DNA from: an uncultured Lachnospiraceae bacterium
GTDB lineage: Bacteria > Bacillota_A > Clostridia > Lachnospirales > Lachnospiraceae
DNA length: 9,164 bases
Reading direction: 5' to 3'
Assembly (NCBI GenBank): GCA_910587495.1
Contig: CAJUMT010000079.1
Location: forward strand, 1 to 9,164
In this document: positions 1 to 6,932 of the stretch, piece after piece
How positions within the stretch are numbered: position 1 is the first letter of the stretch
Layout of the letters: every line of letters begins with the position of its first letter
Program-made: the position numbers and the translations under genes
The notes under the pieces: model-generated
What the model saw: the letters and a program-made list of their open reading frames with translations, nothing else
Database searches by the model: none
What the model was told of the DNA's origin: nothing

Positions 1-243
1 CAGAGAGTCCGGGATGCTGAGAGCCGGGTGAGAAACAAGTTGTCAAATGGACCGCTGAGGGCGCAGTCAAATGTGATTTTCACAGAGTATTCTGCGACGT
101 TGCAGGCAGACGTCATTTGCCGGGGATATGTTAGTATCCTGCTAAGAGCATGGGTTATCCTGTGAATGCAAGGTGGCACCGCGGATCGTATTTGTATGAT
201 TCGTCCTTGACAGAACGTATCGTTCTGTCGGGGACGTTTTTTT
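1..243 (+). promoter_or_regulatory. T-box leader (tRNA-Trp-responsive riboswitch) of the trp operon, 5' end outside window
   Basis: This RNA leader senses charging of tRNA-Trp and controls read-through into trpE. The CAGAGAG stretch at 1-7 followed by GGGATGCTGAGAG resembles the 5' half of T-box Stem I. A TGG triplet at 48-50, followed by ACCGCTGAG, sits where the specifier codon is expected, and TGG is the tryptophan codon. Small hairpins at 96-114 and 124-139 may be Stems II and III. The T-box motif AGGTGGCACCGCG is at 171-183. Its TGGC (174-177) would pair with the NCCA end of a tRNA whose discriminator is G, as in bacterial tRNA-Trp. The antiterminator can be drawn at 170-208: AAGG/CCTT, a 7-base bulge (174-180), then a 10-bp helix 181-190/195-204 with loop TTTG. 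It shares bases 202-208 with the terminator, so the two folds exclude each other. The promoter and the base of Stem I lie before the window. Confidence 0.93.
202..243 (+). terminator. T-box intrinsic terminator (attenuator)
   Basis: The arms at 202-217 and 221-236 pair along 16 positions, two of them G-U, around the small loop TAT. A run of seven T follows at 237-243. The first bases of the left arm (202-208) are also the right arm of the T-box antiterminator. This is therefore the default OFF structure, formed when tRNA-Trp is charged. Confidence 0.93.
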
Positions 244-247
244 GTTT

Positions 248-280
248 AACTCCTTTGGCAGAACGTCAACGGAGTTTTTT
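248..280 (+). terminator. Second terminator-like hairpin between the T-box and trpE
   Basis: AACTCC (248-253) pairs with GGAGTT (271-276). Inside it, 255-259 pairs with 265-269 (one G-U) after a single T/C mismatch, leaving loop AGAAC. Six T (275-280) follow the stem, so the shape is that of an intrinsic terminator placed just before the trpE ribosome binding site. It is shorter and weaker than the T-box terminator. It might be a back-up terminator, an mRNA-stabilising hairpin or a remnant. The structure is read directly from the sequence; its activity is inferred. Confidence 0.5.
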
Positions 281-285
281 CATTT

Positions 286-290
286 GGAGG
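286..290 (+). promoter_or_regulatory. trpE ribosome binding site
   Basis: GGAGG lies 8 bases before the ATG at 299. It decides the trpE start. The open frame continues upstream to a TTG at 242, but that lies inside the terminator T-run and has no binding site. Confidence 0.85.
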
Positions 291-298
291 TACAGATC

Positions 299-1765
299 AT
301 GAAAATTTTACCTGCTTTAGAAGAAGTCAGGAAAATCGCCGCCGCCGGGAGCTACCATGTGCTGCCAGTGAGCTGCGAGATTCTATCGGACTTTACCACG
401 CCGATTGAGACAATGAAGATACTGAAAAATGTATCCACACACTGTTATCTGCTGGAATCCGCCCGGGCGGATGAGACCTGGGGACGCTACACATTTATGG
501 GATATGATCCAAAGATGGAGATTACCTGCGCAGGAGGCGTAATGAAGATCGGAAACCTGGAAGTGAAGACGGAGCATCCGTCCAAATATCTCCGTCAGAT
601 CCTTGCAGATTACAACAGTCCCCGTTTTGACTATCTCCCTTCTTTTACGGGCGGTCTTGTAGGTTACTTTTCCTATGATTATCTGGGATACAGTGAACCT
701 TCCGTCCGATGCAGCGCGGAGGATACCGAGGATTTTAAAGACGTTGACCTGATGCTCTTTGATAAGGTTATTGCCTTCGACCACCTGCGGCAGAAGATCA
801 TTCTGATAGTTAATATGTCCCTGGATGATGCAGAAACCGGATACAACAAAGCAGTTCTGGAACTGAAGCAGCTCGCCGAACTCCTCAGACACGGAGAAAA
901 GAAGGAAGAACCGGGCGGGAGGCTTCTGGGGAAGGTGACGGCTCTCTTTGACAGGGAACAGTTCTGCGGCATGGTGGAGAAGGCCAAGCATTTTATCCGG
1001 GAGGGCGATATTTTCCAGATCGTACTTTCCAACCGCTTGTCCGCGCCCTTTGCAGGCAGCCTGCTGAATACCTACCGCGTGCTGCGGACCATCAATCCGT
1101 CTCCCTATATATTTTATTTCTCAGGGACAGATGTGGAGGTGGCGGGCGCTTCTCCCGAAACCCTGGTGAAGCTGAAAGACGGCGTGCTACATACGTTTCC
1201 GCTGGCCGGAACAAGACCGAGGGGCAAAAACGCAGAGGAAGACAAAAGGCTGGAAGAAGAGCTTCTTGCCGATGAAAAAGAGCTTGCCGAACATAACATG
1301 CTGGTGGATCTGGGGAGAAATGACTTGGGAAAAATCAGCAGGTTCGGCACCGTGCAGGTGGAAAAGCTGCATTCCGTCGAACGGTATTCCCATGTCATGC
1401 ATATCGGCTCTACCGTGCGCGGGGAGATAGACGACGGCTATGACGCGCTGGACGCCGTCGAAACGGTGCTTCCCGCGGGAACACTTTCCGGCGCGCCCAA
1501 GATCCGGGCCTGCCAGCTCATCGGAGAGCTGGAAAACAACAAGCGGGGCATCTATGGAGGCGCCATCGGATATATTGATTTTACAGGAAACATGGATATG
1601 TGTATCGCCATCCGTATCGCATATAAGAAAAACGGCAGGGTATTTGTGAGAAGCGGAGCCGGGATCGTGGCGGATTCGGTTCCCGAAAAGGAATACGAAG
1701 AATGCCTGAACAAAGCAAAGGCTTCACTGAGGGCGCTGGAGCTTGCACAGGAGGAGATAGGATGA
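299..1765 (+). CDS. trpE: Anthranilate synthase component I (TrpE)
   Basis: This is the chorismate-binding subunit. With ammonia from the TrpG glutaminase it converts chorismate to anthranilate, the committed step of tryptophan synthesis, in the cytoplasm. The product is 488 aa, a normal length. The LLESA motif at residues 51-55 and NPSPYIFYF at 266-274 are the parts of the family that form the tryptophan feedback site. The chorismate-binding domain shows GTRPRG (304-309), EHNMLVDLGRNDLG (331-344), LPAGTLSGAPK (391-401) and the C-terminal RSGAGIVADSVPEKEY (451-466). The LLES motif and the genomic context favour TrpE over PabB. The start at 299 is set by GGAGG at 286-290. The stop overlaps the trpG start as ATGA, so the two subunits should be translationally coupled. 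Expression is under the upstream T-box. Confidence 0.97.
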   Translation: MKILPALEEVRKIAAAGSYHVLPVSCEILSDFTTPIETMKILKNVSTHCYLLESARADETWGRYTFMGYDPKMEITCAGGVMKIGNLEVKTEHPSKYLRQILADYNSPRFDYLPSFTGGLVGYFSYDYLGYSEPSVRCSAEDTEDFKDVDLMLFDKVIAFDHLRQKIILIVNMSLDDAETGYNKAVLELKQLAELLRHGEKKEEPGGRLLGKVTALFDREQFCGMVEKAKHFIREGDIFQIVLSNRLSAPFAGSLLNTYRVLRTINPSPYIFYFSGTDVEVAGASPETLVKLKDGVLHTFPLAGTRPRGKNAEEDKRLEEELLADEKELAEHNMLVDLGRNDLGKISRFGTVQVEKLHSVERYSHVMHIGSTVRGEIDDGYDALDAVETVLPAGTLSGAPKIRACQLIGELENNKRGIYGGAIGYIDFTGNMDMCIAIRIAYKKNGRVFVRSGAGIVADSVPEKEYEECLNKAKASLRALELAQEEIG

Positions 1766-2331
1766 TTTTATTGATCGATAATTATGACAGTTTTTCTTAC
1801 AATCTGTTCTAGCTTGTGGGCGAAATCAATCCGGAGATCCGGGTGATCCGAAATGACGAGATGACGGTGGAGGAGATCCGAAGTCTTCATCCGGATCGAA
1901 TCATTCTCTCTCCGGGCCCCGGCAGGCCGGAACAGGCGGGGGTGACCATGGAGGCGGCAAAGACGCTGGGCAGAGAGATTCCGATCCTCGGCGTCTGCCT
2001 GGGACATCAGGCGATCTGCGCGGCCTTCGGCGCGACGATTACCTATGCGAAGGAGCTGATGCACGGAAAACAGTCGGAGGTGACCTTCGACACGGATTGT
2101 CCGATTTTCAAAGGGTGTCCCCCCGTCGCCCCCGCAGCCCGCTACCATTCCCTTGCGGCGGATGCCAAAACCATTCCAAAAGAGCTGAAGGTCACCGCCC
2201 TTGCCCCGGACGGGGAAGTGATGGCGGTGCAGCATAAGAAATATCCTATTTACGGCGTACAGTTCCATCCAGAGTCTATTATGACGCCGGACGGAAAACA
2301 GATGCTTGAAAATTTCATAAAGGAGAGATAA
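1762..2331 (+). pseudogene. trpG: Anthranilate synthase glutaminase subunit (TrpG), interrupted by an in-frame amber codon
   Basis: TrpG hydrolyses glutamine and passes ammonia to TrpE. The family start is the ATG at 1762, overlapping the trpE stop and preceded by AGGAGG (1749-1754). From there the frame reads MILLIDNYDSFSYNLF and hits TAG at 1810-1812 (codon 17). It then continues LVGEINPEI in the same frame to TAA at 2329-2331. Counting the stop as one residue gives 189 aa, the usual family length. The class I amidotransferase features downstream are intact: PGPG (51-54), GVCLGHQ with catalytic Cys79, and FHPES with His169 and Glu171. The gene may be a recent nonsense mutant, may be rescued by amber suppression, or may restart at the GTG at 1816, which would lose the first beta strand and has no clear binding site. 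A sequencing error is also possible. In some Bacillota one TrpG also serves folate synthesis as PabA. Confidence 0.9.
1810..1812 (+). other. Premature TAG at codon 17 of trpG
   Basis: The frame set by the ATG at 1762 reads AAT CTG TTC TAG CTT GTG GGC. Related proteins usually carry glutamine here, so one C-to-T change (CAG to TAG) would explain it. No frameshift is involved: the same frame holds the conserved protein on both sides. Confidence 0.93.
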
Positions 2332-2334
2332 GCC

Positions 2335-3366
2335 ATGATTAAAGAAGCCATCGTAAAAATTGTAAATAAAGGAGACCTTACTTATGAGGAGGCGTACACC
2401 GTCATGAATGAGATCATGAGCGGCGAGACCACCGTTACCCAGAATGCCGCGTTTCTTGCGGCGCTTTCCACCAAAAGCGCAAGGGCTGAGACGACGGATG
2501 AGATCGCCGGCTGCGCGGCGGCCATGAGAGAGCATGCGGTGAAGGTGGAGACCGACATGGAGCTTTTTGAGATCGTCGGCACCGGCGGCGACAATGCGCA
2601 CAGCTTCAATATCTCCACGACCTCCGCTCTGGTGGTGGCAGCAGGGGGCGTGAAAGTCGCCAAGCACGGCAACCGGGCTGCGTCTTCCCAGTGCGGGACG
2701 GCGGACTGCCTGGAAGCCCTGGGGGTCAATATCCAGCAAAGCCCCGCAAAATGCATAGAACTCTTAAAAGAAGCGGGCATGTGTTTCTTCTTCGCTCAGA
2801 AATACCATACTTCCATGAAGTATGTAGGCGCTGTCCGTAAGGAGCTGGGTTTCCGCACAGTGTTCAACATTCTCGGCCCGCTGACCAATCCCGGCTCGCC
2901 TTCCATGCAGCTTCTGGGCGTCTATGACGAGTATCTTGTGGAACCTCTGGCGCAGGTACTGATCAACCTGGGAATTAAGCGGGGGATGGTGGTTTATGGA
3001 CAGGATAAGCTGGATGAGATTTCCATGAGCGCTCCCACGACGGTCTGTGAGATCCGCGACGGCTGGTTCAAGTCTTCGGTAATCACGCCGGAGGATTTCG
3101 GGTTTGCACGGTGCGAAAAGGAAGACTTAAGGGGAGGGACGCCGAAGGAAAACGCGGAAATCACATTGGCCGTTCTGAAAGGGGAAAAAGGTCCCAGAAG
3201 AAACGCGGTTCTGATGAACGCCGGCGCCGCCTTGTATATCGGCGGCAAAGCGGACAGCATGAAAGACGGGATCGCTCTGGCAGCCGGGCTTATAGATTCC
3301 GGCAAAGCGCTTGCGGTATTGAACAGGGTGATCGAGATCAGCAGCCGACCGGAGGAAAATGAATGA
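2335..3366 (+). CDS. trpD: Anthranilate phosphoribosyltransferase (TrpD)
   Basis: TrpD transfers phosphoribosyl from PRPP to anthranilate, giving phosphoribosyl-anthranilate. The 343-residue length is typical. After a small helical N-terminal domain, the PRPP-binding loop GTGGD is at residues 82-86, followed by NISTTSALVVAAGGVKVAKHGNR (the KHGNR is at 110-114) and SSQCGTADCLEALG. The conserved GFRTVFNILGPLTNP is at 172-186. The acidic pair DE at 227-228 in DKLDEIS is the expected metal-binding site. The ATG lies 3 bases after the trpG stop and is preceded by AAGGAGAG (2320-2327), so it has its own binding site and need not depend fully on trpG translation. Its TGA overlaps the trpC ATG. There is no fusion to trpG, unlike in enterobacteria. 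Confidence 0.97.
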   Translation: MIKEAIVKIVNKGDLTYEEAYTVMNEIMSGETTVTQNAAFLAALSTKSARAETTDEIAGCAAAMREHAVKVETDMELFEIVGTGGDNAHSFNISTTSALVVAAGGVKVAKHGNRAASSQCGTADCLEALGVNIQQSPAKCIELLKEAGMCFFFAQKYHTSMKYVGAVRKELGFRTVFNILGPLTNPGSPSMQLLGVYDEYLVEPLAQVLINLGIKRGMVVYGQDKLDEISMSAPTTVCEIRDGWFKSSVITPEDFGFARCEKEDLRGGTPKENAEITLAVLKGEKGPRRNAVLMNAGAALYIGGKADSMKDGIALAAGLIDSGKALAVLNRVIEISSRPEENE

Positions 3367-4148
3367 AGAACATATTGGATCAGCTTGCCGATCATGCGCG
3401 GGAGCGCACCCGGCAGGCGAAGGAGAAAATATCGCCGGAAGAAATCAGGCGGCAGGCTCTGTCGCTCCCCAAAGGCATGTTTGCTTTTGAAAACGCTCTG
3501 AAAAAGCCGGGCTTATCCTTTATCTGCGAGTGCAAAAAGGCGTCCCCGTCCAGAGGGCTGATCGCTCCGGATTTTCCGTACCTTAAGATTGCGCAAGAAT
3601 ACGAGAAGGCGGGCGCCGACTGCATTTCCGTACTGACCGAGCCAAAATGGTTTCTGGGCAGCGACCGTTATTTGAAGGAGATCGCGGACGCCGTTTCCGT
3701 TCCCTGTCTTAGGAAAGATTTTACCGTGGATGCTTATATGATCTATGAAGCAAAAGTGCTGGGCGCGGCGGCGGTGCTTCTGATCGTTTCTCTGCTGTCC
3801 GGGGAGGAGATCCGGGAGTATATCCGTCTGTGCGACGAACTGGGGCTTTCCGCTCTGGTGGAAGCCCACGACGAAGCGGAAGTGCAGACGGCGCTGGAAG
3901 CAGGGGCGCGGATCATCGGAGTCAACAATCGCAATCTAAAGGATTTCTCCGTGGACACCGGCAACAGCCGCAGGCTTCGGGAGCTGATACCCCGCGATGT
4001 GGTGTTCGTTTCTGAAAGCGGCGTAAGAGACGCCGGGGACGTGGCAAAGCTTTGTGAGATCGGCACCGATGCGGTTCTGATCGGCGAGGCGCTCATGAGG
4101 GCGCCGGACAAGGCGGCCAGGCTTTCGGAACTGCGGGGTGCGGTATGA
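3363..4148 (+). CDS. trpC: Indole-3-glycerol phosphate synthase (TrpC)
   Basis: TrpC closes the indole ring: it decarboxylates and cyclises carboxyphenylamino-deoxyribulose phosphate to indole-3-glycerol phosphate. The 261-residue length fits a single-domain TIM-barrel enzyme that is not fused to TrpF. The expected active-site residues are present: Glu56 and Lys58 in ECKKASPSRG, Lys118 in LRKDF, Glu167 in LVEAHD, Asn188 in GVNNRNL and Ser219 in SESGV. The C-terminal VLIGEALMR (238-246) completes the phosphate site. Residue roles are assigned by motif comparison with the family. The start overlaps the trpD stop (ATGA at 3363-3366), and the stop overlaps the trpF start in the same way. Confidence 0.97.
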   Translation: MKNILDQLADHARERTRQAKEKISPEEIRRQALSLPKGMFAFENALKKPGLSFICECKKASPSRGLIAPDFPYLKIAQEYEKAGADCISVLTEPKWFLGSDRYLKEIADAVSVPCLRKDFTVDAYMIYEAKVLGAAAVLLIVSLLSGEEIREYIRLCDELGLSALVEAHDEAEVQTALEAGARIIGVNNRNLKDFSVDTGNSRRLRELIPRDVVFVSESGVRDAGDVAKLCEIGTDAVLIGEALMRAPDKAARLSELRGAV

Positions 4149-4753
4149 CCAGGATCAAATTCTGCGGGCTGACGCGGGCCTGTGAGATTGCGGCGGCAAA
4201 TGAGCTGAGGCCGGAATACGTCGGCTTCGTCTTTGCCCCGAAAAGCAGGCGTTATATTGCGCCGGAGAAGGCAAGGGAACTGAAACAACTGCTTGCCAAA
4301 GGGATCCAGGCGGTGGGGGTGTTTGCGGACGAGAGTCCAGAAACGGTGGCGGCACTTTTAAACAGCGGTGTGATCGATCTTGCTCAGCTTCACGGCCATG
4401 AGGGCGGGGACTATATCCGCAGGCTGCGGGCGCTTTCCCATAAACCGGTGATACAGGCGTTTCGTATCAGAAACCTGCAGGACGCTGCGACCGCAGAGGA
4501 GAGCGTCGCCGACTACATTCTGCTGGATTCCGGCGCAGGCACAGGGACGGTATTTGACTGGAAATTGATAGAGAAAATCAAAAGACCGTATTTTCTCGCC
4601 GGCGGGCTTTCTGCTGAAAATGTGGAAGAGGCGATTGCATCTTTGCACCCTTATGCTGTGGATGTAAGTTCCGGCATAGAGAGAGACGGAAAAAAAGAGA
4701 AAGGGAAGATGGCGGACTTTACCGCCGCCGTCAGAAAGGAGCATTTATTATGA
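4145..4753 (+). CDS. trpF: Phosphoribosylanthranilate isomerase (TrpF)
   Basis: TrpF carries out the Amadori rearrangement of phosphoribosyl-anthranilate, the step between TrpD and TrpC. The product is 202 aa, a normal size for a monofunctional TIM-barrel enzyme. The N-terminal TRIKFCGLTR carries the expected catalytic Cys7. ILLDSGAGTGTVFDW carries the expected general acid Asp128. QLHGHE (81-86), FLAGGLSAENV (150-160) and AVDVSSGIE (171-179) form the usual phosphate and substrate loops. The charged stretch KKEKGK (183-188) replaces the short PGxKD-type loop seen in many relatives and may be a lineage variation. Both ends overlap their neighbours as ATGA, pointing to coupled translation from trpC through trpB. 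Confidence 0.96.
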   Translation: MTRIKFCGLTRACEIAAANELRPEYVGFVFAPKSRRYIAPEKARELKQLLAKGIQAVGVFADESPETVAALLNSGVIDLAQLHGHEGGDYIRRLRALSHKPVIQAFRIRNLQDAATAEESVADYILLDSGAGTGTVFDWKLIEKIKRPYFLAGGLSAENVEEAIASLHPYAVDVSSGIERDGKKEKGKMADFTAAVRKEHLL

Positions 4754-5940
4754 CAAATCCCAACGGACGCTTCGGCATCCACGGCGGACAGTATATTCCG
4801 GAAACGCTGATGAACGCGGTGATTGAGCTGGAAGAAGCATATAACCATTATAAAAACGATGCGGAATTTCAAAGAGAACTTTCCGCGCTCTTTAACGAAT
4901 ACGCGGGCAGGCCGTCGAGGCTTTACTATGCGGAAAAAATGACGAAGGATCTGGGAGGCGCAAAAATCTATCTCAAACGGGAAGATTTAAACCATACGGG
5001 AGCTCATAAGATTAACAATGTGCTGGGTCAGGCGTTGCTTGCGAAGAAAATGGGCAAGACCCGTCTGATCGCAGAGACCGGAGCCGGCCAGCATGGGGTG
5101 GCCACGGCCACGGCTGCCGCGCTTATGGGGATGGAGTGCGTCGTGTTTATGGGAGAGGAAGATACCGTCCGGCAGGCTCTCAATGTGTACCGCATGCGGC
5201 TTCTCGGCGCCCGGGTGATTCCGGTTAAGACAGGCACGGCGACTTTGAAGGACGCCGTATCCGAAGCCATGCGTGAGTGGACGTCCCGGGTCAGCGATAC
5301 CCATTACTGCCTCGGCTCGGTGATGGGTCCTCATCCTTTCCCCACCATTGTCCGTGATTTTCAGGCGGTGATCTCAAAGGAGATCCGGGAGCAGCTCCTG
5401 GAGAAGGAAGGCAGGCTTCCGGATGCGGTTCTCGCCTGCGTGGGCGGCGGCTCCAACGCCATCGGCAGCTTTTATCATTTCATCGGGGATGAAAGTGTGC
5501 GTCTGATCGGCTGCGAAGCGGCCGGAAGGGGCGTTGACACCTTGGAGACAGCGGCCACGATCGCCACGGGAAGGCTCGGCATCTTTCACGGCATGAAGTC
5601 TTATTTCTGCCAGAACCAGGACGGACAGATCGCTCCGGTGTATTCGATTTCCGCGGGCCTTGACTATCCAGGCATCGGCCCGGAACATGCCCATCTGCAC
5701 GATGTCGGCAGGGCGGAATATGTCCCCATAACCGACGAAGAAGCAGTCAATGCTTTCGAATATTTGGCAAAGACGGAGGGAATCATACCGGCCATCGAGT
5801 CGGCCCACGCCGTCGCCCATGCGATGAAAATTGCGCCGGCCATGGACAAAGACCGGATCGTGGTCATTACCATTTCAGGCAGAGGCGATAAGGACTGCGC
5901 CGCCATTGCCCGCTACAGAGGGGAGGATATCCATGAGTAA
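4750..5940 (+). CDS. trpB: Tryptophan synthase beta subunit (TrpB)
   Basis: TrpB is the pyridoxal-phosphate subunit that joins indole, channelled from TrpA, with serine to give tryptophan. It is 396 aa, typical of the TrpB1 type that pairs with TrpA. The PLP lysine is Lys87 in HTGAHKINN. Glu109 lies in ETGAGQHG. The allosteric region VMGPHPFPTIVRDFQ is at 191-205, the PLP phosphate loop VGGGSNAIG at 231-239, and SGRGDKD at 376-382. All of these match active enzymes of the family. The start overlaps the trpF stop (ATGA at 4750-4753). The last 8 bases overlap the start of trpA, which fits the need for equal amounts of the two subunits. Confidence 0.98.
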   Translation: MTNPNGRFGIHGGQYIPETLMNAVIELEEAYNHYKNDAEFQRELSALFNEYAGRPSRLYYAEKMTKDLGGAKIYLKREDLNHTGAHKINNVLGQALLAKKMGKTRLIAETGAGQHGVATATAAALMGMECVVFMGEEDTVRQALNVYRMRLLGARVIPVKTGTATLKDAVSEAMREWTSRVSDTHYCLGSVMGPHPFPTIVRDFQAVISKEIREQLLEKEGRLPDAVLACVGGGSNAIGSFYHFIGDESVRLIGCEAAGRGVDTLETAATIATGRLGIFHGMKSYFCQNQDGQIAPVYSISAGLDYPGIGPEHAHLHDVGRAEYVPITDEEAVNAFEYLAKTEGIIPAIESAHAVAHAMKIAPAMDKDRIVVITISGRGDKDCAAIARYRGEDIHE

Positions 5941-6703
5941 TATCAAAAAAGCATTTGAACATGGGAAGGCTTTCATTGCCTTTCTGACCTGCGGCGATCC
6001 GGATCTTCCGACTACCGCCGCCGCGGTCCGCGCGGTTGTGGAAAACGGCGCGGACTTAATTGAGCTTGGCATTCCGTTCTCCGATCCTACAGCGGAGGGG
6101 CCGGTGATCCAGGGGGCCAACGTACGGGCTTTGAAAGGCGGCGTCACCACGGATAAAATATTCGCTTTTGTCAGAGAACTCCGCCGTGACGTGAAGGTGC
6201 CCATGGTGTTTATGACCTACGCCAATGTGGTGTTTTCTTACGGCGCCGGGAAATTTCTGTCCGCCTGCCAGGAGATCGGGATCGACGGGCTGATCCTGCC
6301 GGATCTGCCTTATGAGGAAAAAGAAGAATTTCAGCCGGTCTGCAGTCAATACGGTGTGGATCTGATCTCTCTGGTTGCGCCCACGTCCGAAAACCGGATT
6401 GCCATGATCGCGAAGGAGGCGGAAGGATTCCTGTATATCGTCTCCAGCCTGGGCGTCACAGGAACCCGCAGCGAGATCCGGACGGATATCGCTTCCATGG
6501 TAGAGATTGTAAGGCAGAATACAAAGATCCCCTGTGCGGTTGGGTTCGGTATTTCCACGCCGGAGCAGGCGAAGAACATGGCGGATCTTTCCGACGGCGC
6601 GATTGTGGGCTCCGCCATTGTCAGGCTGCTGGAAAAATACGGTCGGGAAGCGCCGGAATATATCGGCAAGTATGTGAAATCCATGAAGGATGCTATGATA
6701 TAA
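5933..6703 (+). CDS. trpA: Tryptophan synthase alpha subunit (TrpA)
   Basis: TrpA splits indole-3-glycerol phosphate into indole and glyceraldehyde-3-phosphate and channels indole to TrpB. The product is 256 aa from the ATG at 5933, which follows GGGGAGG (5920-5926). The frame is open further upstream, to 5831, but that part lies inside trpB and is not needed. FIAFLTCGDPD starts the barrel. The expected catalytic acid is Glu44 in DLIELGIPFSDP. The second acid, Asp60 in E. coli, is glutamate here (Glu55 in DPTAEGPVIQ). Phosphate-binding parts are GVTGTRSE and VGFGIST followed by IVGSAIV. TAAGGAG at the stop leads into a possible small frame (6714-6836), and an intrinsic terminator follows at 6734-6775. 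Confidence 0.97.
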   Translation: MSNIKKAFEHGKAFIAFLTCGDPDLPTTAAAVRAVVENGADLIELGIPFSDPTAEGPVIQGANVRALKGGVTTDKIFAFVRELRRDVKVPMVFMTYANVVFSYGAGKFLSACQEIGIDGLILPDLPYEEKEEFQPVCSQYGVDLISLVAPTSENRIAMIAKEAEGFLYIVSSLGVTGTRSEIRTDIASMVEIVRQNTKIPCAVGFGISTPEQAKNMADLSDGAIVGSAIVRLLEKYGREAPEYIGKYVKSMKDAMI

Positions 6704-6713
6704 GGAGAAAAAG

Positions 6714-6836
6714 TTGAAGGGAAAAAGCGTTTTGCGCCGTCTGTCAGTTTATTTTTGGCAGGCGGCGCTGTTTTTGTGTCAAATAATCTTACAGAAGTTT
6801 TTTATGGGGCGGCTTTTTATGAGCATAAGAAATTAA
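6714..6836 (+). CDS. Possible 40-residue hydrophobic, basic peptide with TTG start (doubtful)
   Basis: A TTG at 6714 lies 6 bases after GGAG (6704-6707), which directly follows the trpA stop. It opens a 40-codon frame ending in TAA at 6834-6836. The peptide starts with a basic stretch (KGKSVLRR) followed by a hydrophobic, aromatic-rich segment (VYFWQAALFLCQIIL) and ends with a few more basic residues. This is the make-up of a small membrane peptide. Against it, the frame runs through the trp terminator hairpin and its T-run, and T-rich DNA encodes Phe and Leu by chance. I recognise no family. Most likely it is fortuitous. Confidence 0.15.
   Translation: MKGKSVLRRLSVYFWQAALFLCQIILQKFFMGRLFMSIRN
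6734..6775 (+). terminator. Intrinsic terminator of the trp operon
   Basis: Arms 6734-6746 and 6756-6768 pair over 13 positions with two G-U pairs, around a T-rich 9-base loop. T-G and then five T (6771-6775) follow. It lies 30 bases after the trpA stop and separates the trp operon from eda. Confidence 0.85.
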
Positions 6837-6917
6837 GAAGAATGGAATGATTAATTATGCAGAAACTATCTTATAAAACATTAAAGAAATTAAGGAATAT
6901 CTTGTATAAAAAACGGT

Positions 6918-6923
6918 AGGAGG
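6918..6923 (+). promoter_or_regulatory. eda ribosome binding site
   Basis: AGGAGG, 9 bases before the ATG at 6933. It favours that ATG over a second one at 6942, which would be 18 bases away. Confidence 0.8.
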
Positions 6924-6932
6924 TAACAAGAT

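Noticed and set aside
1..240. A Trp-rich leader peptide for ribosome-mediated attenuation
   Set aside because: No short frame with clustered TGG codons is seen, and the T-box elements explain control.
242..298. Extended trpE start at TTG 242 (19 extra residues)
   Set aside because: The codon sits in the terminator T-run without a binding site, and the extra residues do not resemble the family. ATG 299 has GGAGG at good spacing.
1768..2739. A 323-codon open frame on the - strand across trpG and trpD
   Set aside because: It lies opposite two well-recognised genes, shows no family motifs or ribosome binding site, and is an expected shadow of their codon use.
6719..6736. A catabolite repression (cre-like) element around AAAAAGCGTTTTGC
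   Set aside because: The centre fits, but four conserved edge positions mismatch, and it lies at the trp terminator rather than at the eda promoter.
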